Below, in pieces: positions 1 through 5,131 of a stretch of 5,586 nucleotides of DNA (position 1 is its first letter; each line of letters begins with the position of its first letter). The notes beneath the pieces are model-generated. The model ran no database searches and had not been told where the DNA came from. It was given only the letters and a program-made list of their open reading frames with translations. The DNA comes from Acetobacteraceae bacterium. GTDB taxonomy: Bacteria > Pseudomonadota > Alphaproteobacteria > Acetobacterales > Acetobacteraceae. Position numbers and translations under genes: made by a program. The DNA is taken from assembly GCA_030039695.1 (NCBI GenBank), contig JASHVB010000770.1:1-5586 (forward strand), given 5' to 3'.

Positions 1-207
1 GACAGCGCGCGTGACGTCGAATCCCGCAAAGCGTTCTCCGCCGTCTCGTAAATCGAGAGCCTCACCGGTTCCGACAGAGGCTCCGGCTGGAGCCATCGCT
101 CGGCCCTTCGCACCTCTGACGAGTGCAACCTCGACCTCGATGGTGGGGTGACCACGGCTGTCCCAAACACGACGACCTGTAACAGAGGCGATCTTTGTTC
201 CGCTCAT
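1..207 (-). CDS. eno: Enolase-like protein (phosphopyruvate hydratase family), N-terminal part, cut by window edge
   Basis: Enolase interconverts 2-phosphoglycerate and phosphoenolpyruvate in cytosolic glycolysis. Only the first 69 residues are present, and the frame is open through base 1. Translated on the minus strand, the protein starts [13 protein letters not shown], followed by [13 protein letters not shown] (residues 15-27), APAGASVG (39-46) and EALDLRDGG (49-57). These match in order the enolase N-terminal signatures DSRGNPTVEV, PSGASTG and EA(V/L)ELRDGD. The ATG at 207-205 gives the usual N-terminal length and has a GGGCAGGG purine run a few bases upstream. The loop serine (Ser44, equivalent to yeast Ser39) is kept. 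However, PSGAST has become PAGASV, the Asn of RGNPT is His, and the usual G-K/R-G-V near the end is replaced by GFDV. These changes point to an enolase paralog rather than the housekeeping copy. Family assignment is firm; exact substrate is not. Confidence 0.88.
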   Translation of the reverse strand, partial: MSGTKIASVTGRRVWDSRGHPTIEVEVALVRGAKGRAMAPAGASVGTGEALDLRDGGERFAGFDVTRAV

Positions 208-778
208 CAGCCCTGCCCACCGCGCGTGATCCGCTGTGAAGGCCACTGCGCGACTATGGCATGTTCGCTGCACTCGCAGGAAGACTCTCGCTATCTTCTT
301 ATGCTCTCGTACCCGCGCGACGGGCGTATGACCGATCCTCCCCAAATACGTCCGACCGATCCGACAACGCAGCCGCCTTGGCCTGTTGACCTCATTGCCC
401 GAGCGCCGTAAGCTCAAGTTTGGGGATGGGGTTCCCCCGTATGATCGCCCTCTGTGGCTGATGACCCCTACCAAGATCACGGGACAATGTGCCCCGGAGA
501 GGATGGTAGGCATGTCATGCGAGCCAAAACCCGACCAATGGCTCCGCCCTGAAGGCCCGTCGATCGACCGCCTCACACAGCGTCTTACGCGGTCTGATTG
601 CATCTCCGCGATTCCGACGACTCTGAGGCGGGCCTCGATACGAGGACGTGACACGCGGCACCGGTTGACGTCCGGCGACGGCTGTCGGGCTCAGGTCTGC
701 GCGCGTGCCGCAACCGCGCAAATCCTGGATCATTCTCTCGGTTACCCCGAGGTGAGGCGGCTTAGGAGGCAGCAAGCA
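208..778. other. Long intergenic region without a convincing gene
   Basis: About 570 bases separate the divergent enolase-like gene and the gene at 779. Open frames exist on both strands here, but their translations are rich in Arg, Pro, Thr and Cys with no recognisable domain, which is typical of noncoding high-GC DNA. The region must hold the promoters of both flanking genes, but I found no clear -35/-10 pair. The only patterned element seen is a 9-base direct repeat, GACCGATCC, at 330-338 and 354-362. Confidence 0.5.
764..769 (+). promoter_or_regulatory. Shine-Dalgarno site AGGAGG that decides the start at 779
   Basis: A perfect AGGAGG lies 9 bases before the ATG at 779-781. It favours this start over any codon further upstream in the same open frame, none of which has a comparable site. 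The protein also becomes family-like only after this ATG. Confidence 0.75.
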
Positions 779-1519
779 ATGACCGTGGATATCAGGTTCG
801 AAGGCCTATACCGGCAAATCGAGTTGGTTCGGGGTGCCGGCGATCGTGGAAAGGGCCGACTTTGCCTCATGTCGTTGGCAGCATTCCTCGCCGGCGAGAG
901 TCATTCCGACAATCCCGCGACGGCGTCAGCGGTAATCCGGCGGTTCGCTATGCCAATCAACGACGAGATGCCTGCGGAACTGCGACAGCGACTCAAGCCA
1001 TTTGCGCCGTTGATTGTCGGTACCCGCGATGGACATGACGGTGAGCGTGCATCCCTACTGATCGCGGTCATGCGCACCGAGCTATTGCCGCGCATAAGGA
1101 CAGAATTCTGTAACACCGTATCGGACATGCCATTCGCCACGTCGAGAGTGAGGAACAGAATCCGGCCCGAAGTCTACCAGCAGGTGACAGCTCTGCTATC
1201 CAAAGTTGGCGTGCCCACGGACGCGCGCGAATGCGACCAGATTGCCGGTGCGGCGGCTCGTTTGATCTGTCTCTGCGCGCGCGCGGCGCCCCTTCCTGAG
1301 CAACGTGCATGGTACTGGGCAAAAGCGGTAGAGCTACTCGATCGCCTGTGCACGATTGGCGACGAAGAACTACGGCCAGCCATTCCGGAAGAGCAAGTAA
1401 GCGCCCTCAATGCGTACCTGCAGGAGCGACACCGTCACATCGCGCCGCGGGCCGGGTACCGAACGCTTGCCGATACCTGGACATATGCGCGCCACTTGCT
1501 TCCGGTGCTGGTGAGGTGA
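779..1519 (+). CDS. Conserved protein of unknown function
   Basis: A soluble protein of 246 residues with no signal peptide or membrane segment. The N-terminal third carries a block I associate from memory with uncharacterised alphaproteobacterial proteins: LCLMSLAAFLAGE (about residues 24-36), then PATASAVIRRFA (42-53), then LKPFAPLIVGTRDGHD (about 67-82) and a following LLPRI. The C-terminal half is helical and Ala/Leu/Arg rich with no motif I recognise. The frame stays open upstream to 386, but the extra 131 residues look noncoding, and the AGGAGG at 764-769 points to 779. The gene is divergent from the enolase-like gene and convergent with the small HTH gene, leaving 51 bases between the stops. 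It appears to be a single-gene unit. I do not assign a function. That it is a real gene is fairly sure. Confidence 0.75.
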   Translation: MTVDIRFEGLYRQIELVRGAGDRGKGRLCLMSLAAFLAGESHSDNPATASAVIRRFAMPINDEMPAELRQRLKPFAPLIVGTRDGHDGERASLLIAVMRTELLPRIRTEFCNTVSDMPFATSRVRNRIRPEVYQQVTALLSKVGVPTDARECDQIAGAAARLICLCARAAPLPEQRAWYWAKAVELLDRLCTIGDEELRPAIPEEQVSALNAYLQERHRHIAPRAGYRTLADTWTYARHLLPVLVR

Positions 1520-1570
1520 TTGAGGGCATCCCGCGAGGGCTCGCAATCCCTGGATTACGTGCCACTGCTT

Positions 1571-1876
1571 TTAAGGATGGATGGCTCGTGCCCCCTTTCG
1601 TAGGACGCGTTGGAGGGCCACCTGGGCCGACAGTCCCAGTGTCCGACGCCCGCCTTCGAATTCCATCAACGTGTCCACCGGAAACCCAGAACGCGAGGAG
1701 AGGTCCTGAACAGACCACCCGAGACGCTCCCTTTGCACCCTGCATTCGGCCGCGGGCAAGTTTGCCACGAGCTTCGGTGGAGTCTGTCGACGCTGCAGCT
1801 CGCTGTGATGCGACACGGGCTCGTTGTCGCGCGTTGAATTCCTGCCTGCCGACTGGCCCCGCCTACAGTCGCTCAC
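1571..1876 (-). CDS. Small XRE-like helix-turn-helix protein, probable DNA-binding regulator
   Basis: Predicted protein of 101 residues. Residues about 47-95 read like the small XRE/Cro-type HTH proteins common in alphaproteobacteria: AECRVQRERLGWSVQDLSSR, then SGFPVDTLMEFEGG, then a final helix ending near RKGARAIHP. These correspond to the family pattern CRxARxLLGWSxxDLA, a turn, GVSxxTIxxFExG, then LxALRxALExAG. The first roughly 45 residues are polar and unlike the family, so a later start is possible. I chose the GTG at 1876-1874 because AAGGAG (1890-1885 on the minus strand) sits 8 bases upstream; the TTG at 1882 is only 2 bases from that site. The gene is divergent from the RpiR-type regulator across 126 bases and may share a control region with it. 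Glycine-arginine at the end of the recognition region (FEGGRRT) is typical. The target is unknown. Confidence 0.62.
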   Translation of the reverse strand: MSDCRRGQSAGRNSTRDNEPVSHHSELQRRQTPPKLVANLPAAECRVQRERLGWSVQDLSSRSGFPVDTLMEFEGGRRTLGLSAQVALQRVLRKGARAIHP

Positions 1877-1884
1877 GTGCAACG

Positions 1885-1890
1885 CTCCTT
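1885..1890 (-). promoter_or_regulatory. Shine-Dalgarno site AAGGAG for the small HTH gene
   Basis: On the minus strand AAGGAG is followed after 8 bases by GTG (1876-1874). This is good spacing and supports both the reality of this minus-strand gene and the choice of a GTG start. Confidence 0.5.
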
Positions 1891-1949
1891 CGTGGCGTCC
1901 ACCCGAGCATTCGGCTCGATCGGACCGCGAACCGCTACATCCTCATTGT

Positions 1950-1977
1950 AGTATAAATTACGGAAGGAAATACGCAA
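1950..1977 (-). promoter_or_regulatory. Possible sigma-70-type promoter for the small HTH gene
   Basis: On the minus strand TTGCGT (1977-1972) and TATACT (1955-1950) are separated by 16 bases and lie about 75 bases before the GTG start. The -10 is a 5 of 6 match, while the -35 is only 3 of 6. The same AT-rich patch contains TATAAA on the plus strand (1952-1957), which could serve as the -10 of the divergent RpiR-type gene, although I see no matching -35. An inverted repeat CTACA-N7-TGTAG (1935-1951) overlaps the patch and could be an operator. All of this is inference from pattern. Confidence 0.25.
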
Positions 1978-2002
1978 CAGTAAATGCTACAGAAGGCGCC
2001 GA

Positions 2003-2920
2003 ATGAGTAGCATTCGCCCAGACAGCTTAAGTGCCGCAAAGAACGCGCAACATGATGGACCCGACCCCTTTCGGAGGCGTGCGGCTGCAGTTCGAGGAAC
2101 GCTGGCTCCTGCGGGGCGGCGCGTGGTGGAGTTTATTGATCAAAACCGCCTGACTGTACTTGCCAGTTCCGCGGTGGAGATGGCGGCGTCGATTGGTACT
2201 TCTGATGCGACTATCGTCCGCACCGTTCAGGCGCTCGGATTTTCCGGCCTCGACGATCTCCGACGGACGCTGATCGCGGGGATCGAGGGTCAGTCCCGAG
2301 GCGTGAAGGGCCTGCGCCGTACACTGGCGGACGTCGGGCCCGACGCGGCACATGCCATTGATGTTGTGCTGGAGGTACATCGGGAGGGGCTGGCGGCGTT
2401 GCAGTCGACTGATGCGCGCACCCGCATTGTTGCGGCTGCCGAAGTGCTACATAAAGTACGGAGAATCAATCTGTTCGGCATCGGCCCTACAGCCGCGCTA
2501 GCGCACTATGCGGCGATTCTCCTAACTCGTACCGGGCGCAGAGCGCGGGTCCTCGACGCAACTGGCCTCGCACTTGCCGACCAGATGCTCGACCTCCGCG
2601 CCGGTGACGGGCTGCTTATGATGGCTTACACACAGCCATACCGAGAGGTGACCGCGCTCTGCCGCGAGGCCAAACGGCTCTCCCTTCCTGCGGTATTGAT
2701 CACCGATCGCGCCAATAATCGGTTTGCCCAGTTGACAGGGCTGGTCCTCCCGGTGCCAAGGGGGAGAGCCGACCGTGTGGCGCTGCATGGCGCAACCTTC
2801 GTCGCTCTTGAGGCGCTTATACTGGCACTCGCTGCGTCCGCTCCCGATTCCGCCATGACGGCGTTAGAGCGTCTGAGCGATTTGCGAACCTCGGTTGTCG
2901 GGAAGCGCAACGATGTTTGA
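2003..2920 (+). CDS. MurR/RpiR family transcriptional regulator (HTH plus SIS domain)
   Basis: Cytosolic DNA-binding regulator of 305 residues, within the usual 280-310 for the family. Residues about 25-95 form the RpiR-type N-terminal domain, including the helix-turn-helix SSAVEMAASIGTSDATIVR (55-73) and the family signature ALGFSGLDDLRRTL (77-90). Residues about 141-272 form a SIS sugar-phosphate-binding domain, with INLFGIGPTAALA (155-167), LRAGDGLLMMAYTQPYREV (198-216) and LPAVLITDRANN (228-239). In this family the SIS domain usually binds a phosphosugar and controls a nearby catabolic operon. The ATG at 2003 follows GAAGG (1992-1996) with a 6-base spacer. The first 25 or so residues are polar and likely unstructured. 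The gene is divergent from the small HTH gene. No sugar enzyme or transporter lies next to it, so its ligand and targets cannot be inferred beyond the class. Confidence 0.93.
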   Translation: MSSIRPDSLSAAKNAQHDGPDPFRRRAAAVRGTLAPAGRRVVEFIDQNRLTVLASSAVEMAASIGTSDATIVRTVQALGFSGLDDLRRTLIAGIEGQSRGVKGLRRTLADVGPDAAHAIDVVLEVHREGLAALQSTDARTRIVAAAEVLHKVRRINLFGIGPTAALAHYAAILLTRTGRRARVLDATGLALADQMLDLRAGDGLLMMAYTQPYREVTALCREAKRLSLPAVLITDRANNRFAQLTGLVLPVPRGRADRVALHGATFVALEALILALAASAPDSAMTALERLSDLRTSVVGKRNDV

Positions 2921-3060
2921 TAACGTGCCCCGAGCTTGAGCAGCTGCCCCGGTAAAGCCAATCGAGGGTGGACCTCTGGCGGTTGACGGTCTCATCGGTC
3001 AGCTGCGAGCGCGACGTTTCGCTGAAGGTTGGTTAGGGCAAGCCATCGGAACCCGACTGT

Positions 3061-3077
3061 GACCGACTCCGTCGGTC
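3061..3077. repeat. Perfect hairpin upstream of the HIT gene
   Basis: GACCGAC and GTCGGTC form a perfect 7-base inverted repeat around the 3-base loop TCC, 67 bases before the HIT start. There is no T run after it, so it is not a standard intrinsic terminator for the RpiR-type gene. It could be an operator or an mRNA leader structure. Confidence 0.35.
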
Positions 3078-3143
3078 TGCGCACATCGTGCCATGATCGC
3101 GCCCGGGGCAGCGAAAGCTTCACGGCGCATGCAAGGAGAGATG

Positions 3144-3575
3144 ATGCCACACGATCGCAAATGCGTGTTCTGCCAAATCGTCGCTGATACGGGGAAATGC
3201 GTGCTGCTCGTCGAAGATCGGGAGGCGATGGCTTTCATGGACATTCATCCGGCCAATCCTGGCCATTGTCTGGTCATCCCGAAAGGCCACTGGCCGACGG
3301 TGTTCGACATTCCACCCGATGCGTTCGCGGCGGTTGCCCGTCTCGTGGTGCGCGTCGCCGCTGGCTTACAGCGGGCGCTTGCCCCACCAGGCCTGAGTCT
3401 GGTGCAGGCGAATGGCCCTGCCGCGTATCAGACGGTCCCGCACCTGCATGTGCATGTCCTACCGCGCCACGACGACGATCGGCTGCTGTTGAACTGGTCG
3501 CGCACCGGAGCGAGCGATGTGGATCGTATTGCCGAGGTCGCCGCGCGAATACGGCGCCATCTGCCCCCTGACTGA
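3144..3575 (+). CDS. HIT family protein (histidine triad nucleotide hydrolase/transferase)
   Basis: Predicted soluble protein of 143 residues, typical for bacterial HIT/HinT-like proteins, which hydrolyse nucleotide phosphoramidates or dinucleoside polyphosphates through a nucleotidyl-histidine intermediate. The triad is HLHVHVLPR (residues 100-108), with His102 expected to be the nucleophile. CVFC (7-10) supplies a likely zinc-binding cysteine pair, and His49 and His100 would complete the site. Other family marks are AFMDIHPANPGHCLVIPK (30-47) and the QANG before the triad. The open frame continues upstream to 3093, but AAGGAG at 3133-3138 is best spaced for the ATG at 3144 (5 bases) rather than 3141 (2 bases). 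The gene follows the RpiR-type gene by about 220 bases on the same strand, so it may be transcribed separately. The physiological substrate is not predictable. Confidence 0.93.
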   Translation: MPHDRKCVFCQIVADTGKCVLLVEDREAMAFMDIHPANPGHCLVIPKGHWPTVFDIPPDAFAAVARLVVRVAAGLQRALAPPGLSLVQANGPAAYQTVPHLHVHVLPRHDDDRLLLNWSRTGASDVDRIAEVAARIRRHLPPD

Positions 3576-3672
3576 GCACCGTCGCACCGTAGGTGGAGCG
3601 CGATGACTGCTTGGTGGTGTCTCGACCTCAATTGCAATTTTCTCCGGTGCCAGGATGAGCTCGTCGAAACCT

Positions 3673-3687
3673 GGCCGGGTTCCGGCC
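3673..3687. repeat. GC-rich hairpin downstream of the HIT gene
   Basis: GGCCGG and CCGGCC form a perfect 6-base stem with a 3-base GTT loop, about 100 bases after the HIT stop and next to the transposase remnant. No T run follows on either strand, so a role as terminator is weak. Confidence 0.3.
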
Positions 3688-3707
3688 GCCCCTCGGCGCG
3701 GCGGGGG

Positions 3708-3982
3708 TTAGATTGACGATAGGCGCTCCTGCAGCGTCGCCATCATGGCTATTGACGAGCCGGTCTGGATACAGTCTTGCGCCCGCGTTGAGCCTCTAGC
3801 GGCACATTTGCATTTGGGGCATTCTTCGCCTCGACATAGACGAAGCACCAGATTTCATCGATCTGGATCTGGTGGCAACGGGAGTTGCGGAAAGTCCGAT
3901 CCCACGACGCAGTGATCATCATCAGAATGGCGGCGACGGTGTTGATGCTCGCTTTCGTGGTCCCTGTGGCGGCTTATTCGTG
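3708..3982 (-). pseudogene. Decayed IS1-like transposase remnant
   Basis: The minus strand holds a broken transposase in at least three pieces. At about 3982-3969 the frame reads RISR and must shift by one base to continue as ATGTTKASINTVAAIL, which resembles the N-terminal HTH (ISRxTGVSINTV) of IS1-type transposases. In that second frame (3973-3749) it continues through WDRTFRNSRCHQIQIDEIWC and FVYVEAKN, a clear match to the RNxRCxxxQxDEIWSFVxxKxKN block that holds the first catalytic Asp. The reading then breaks. A further frame gives SIAMMATLQERLSSI before a stop at 3710-3708, like the AxxFMxDLxxRLxxR segment. The central GDVWTWTAxD portion and the C-terminus are missing. Two frameshifts, in-frame stops and an internal deletion make it nonfunctional. 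I could not find the terminal inverted repeats. Family assignment is from motif memory. Confidence 0.65.
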
Positions 3983-3983
3983 G

Positions 3984-4011
3984 TTGACAATGCACCGGAA
4001 AGCCCCATAGT
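3984..4011 (+). promoter_or_regulatory. Possible sigma-70 promoter reading out of the IS remnant toward hyfC
   Basis: A consensus -35 TTGACA (3984-3989) is followed after 16 bases by CATAGT (4006-4011), a 4 of 6 match to the -10. It points toward hyfC, about 165 bases upstream of its start, and lies at the 5' end of the decayed transposase. No other promoter-like pair and no -24/-12 sigma-54 site (GG-N10-GC type with TGGCAC) was noticed before hyfC. Confidence 0.3.
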
Positions 4012-4061
4012 AGCGCACCGGTGGCGATGGAGTCCGCCCGTAACCGCCCTCAGGGCTAATG

Positions 4062-4097
4062 ACTCCTCCTGATCTCGTACGCGAGCACGGGAGGAGT
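4062..4097. repeat. Nested long hairpin in the hyfC leader
   Basis: ACTCCTCC (4062-4069) pairs perfectly with GGAGGAGT (4090-4097). Inside the loop, CTCG (4074-4077) pairs with CGAG (4082-4085) around TACG, giving a two-tier stem. It lies between the IS remnant and hyfC, 80 bases before the hyfC ATG. There is no T run after it on the plus strand. It could be an mRNA leader structure, an operator, or an end of the degraded element. Confidence 0.45.
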
Positions 4098-4177
4098 GTG
4101 ATGATTACGGCGGCTCGACGCGGTTCCCAGGTCCGTGAGCCCTACGCGTGCGTCCCCCAGATGAATCGAGGGCGCAC

Positions 4178-5128
4178 ATGATCACGGTGCGCGACATCGT
4201 CCTGCAAGTGCTGCAGGTTCTCACCGTCATCTGCCTCGGACCGCTGTTGCAAGGCATCATCGTGCAGTTCGAGGAACGCGTGCAGCGCGGCCAAGGCCCC
4301 GGCATTTTCCAGCCCTACCGCGACCTGTGGAAGCTATTTCACAAAGACATCGTCGCGCCGGAGACCGCCTCCTGGCTCTATTTCGTGACGCCCGTTGTCG
4401 CCTTCACCTGCATGATGACCGTGCCGATCCTGATCCCCGTCCTGACCAACTATCCGCTGCCCCTCTCCGACATGGGCGACATCCTCGGCGGCGGGCTGAT
4501 CCTGACGCTTGGTTCCTTCATGATCACGCTGGCGGGGCTGGACACCGCCAGCGCCTATGGTGGCATCGGCTCCAGCCGCGCGGTCATGGTGGCGATCCTC
4601 GCCGAGCCCACGCTCATCCTGGTATTCGTCGGCATCACGCTGCTGGCGAAGGCGATGCTGCCCTTCGTGGTGAACCATTTGCTGGTGCAGCAGCCGGCGG
4701 TCTATTGGAGCCCGACGCATCTGTTCCTGGTCGCAGCCTTCTTCGTGCTGCTGCTGGTGGAGACCGACCGCCTGCCGATCCACTCCAACACCCACATCGA
4801 AGTATACATGATCGAGGAGGGTCGCATCCTCGAATACTCGGGCCCGCTGCTGGCGCTGCTGCGCTGGGCTTCGACGATGAAGCAATTCATCCTCTATACA
4901 ATCTTCTGCAATGTGCTGCTGCTGCCCTGGGCCCTGTCCTACCAAGGCACCGCACTGGGCGTGCTCGGCAGCGTCATCGCCCTGATGCTGAAATTCGTCG
5001 TGGTCGCGTGCGCGGTGGTGGTGGTCGATACCACACAATCGCGTTTGCGCTTCTACCGCTATCAGGAGCCGCTTGCGGCCTCGTTCCTGCTGGCTGTTCT
5101 CGCCATCATCGGCACGCAAGTGGGCTGA
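4178..5128 (+). CDS. hyfC: Hydrogenase-4/formate hydrogenlyase membrane subunit HyfC (NuoH/HycD-like)
   Basis: Integral membrane subunit of 316 residues, close to E. coli HyfC (about 320). It is the NuoH-like part that anchors the hydrophilic arm of group 4 hydrogenase and related complexes to the membrane arm. Seen in order: a first helix (about 8-28), the cytosolic signature QGPGIFQPYRDLWKLFHKD (39-57), helices near 68-90, 103-123, 136-160 and 181-194, the loop ETDRLPIHSNTHIE (195-208), MIEEGRILEYSGP (211-223), and C-terminal helices near 236-256, 258-283 and 298-314. The acidic loop and EYSGP are hallmarks of the family. I chose the ATG at 4178, with GAGGG (4168-4172) 5 bases upstream; a GTG at 4148 would add ten residues unlike the family. 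It overlaps nothing, and hyfE follows after 3 bases. The hyfB gene that normally precedes it is missing here. Confidence 0.92.
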   Translation: MITVRDIVLQVLQVLTVICLGPLLQGIIVQFEERVQRGQGPGIFQPYRDLWKLFHKDIVAPETASWLYFVTPVVAFTCMMTVPILIPVLTNYPLPLSDMGDILGGGLILTLGSFMITLAGLDTASAYGGIGSSRAVMVAILAEPTLILVFVGITLLAKAMLPFVVNHLLVQQPAVYWSPTHLFLVAAFFVLLLVETDRLPIHSNTHIEVYMIEEGRILEYSGPLLALLRWASTMKQFILYTIFCNVLLLPWALSYQGTALGVLGSVIALMLKFVVVACAVVVVDTTQSRLRFYRYQEPLAASFLLAVLAIIGTQVG

Positions 5129-5131
5129 GCC

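Noticed and set aside
148..411. An 87-codon plus-strand open frame
   Set aside because: It is antisense to the enolase-like start and its sequence is low-information Thr/Pro/Cys-rich.
428..438. GGGG-TT-CCCC inverted repeat
   Set aside because: Two-base loop and short low-complexity arms; likely chance in GC-rich DNA.
1533..1544. GCGA-GGGC-TCGC stem between two convergent genes, as a terminator candidate
   Set aside because: The stem is only 4-5 base pairs and no T run follows on either strand, so a terminator call is not supported.
1407..1745. A 112-codon minus-strand frame overlapping the small HTH gene
   Set aside because: A different frame of the same strand carries the HTH motif with a good Shine-Dalgarno site; this one has none and is Gly/Pro/Arg-rich.
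1309..1956. A 215-codon plus-strand open frame
   Set aside because: It overlaps the end of the conserved gene and runs antisense to the small HTH gene; the translation is Arg/Pro/Ala-rich with no motif.
3603..3716. A 37-codon plus-strand ORF after the HIT gene
   Set aside because: It has no convincing ribosome binding site or recognisable sequence and overlaps the GC-rich hairpin and the transposase remnant.
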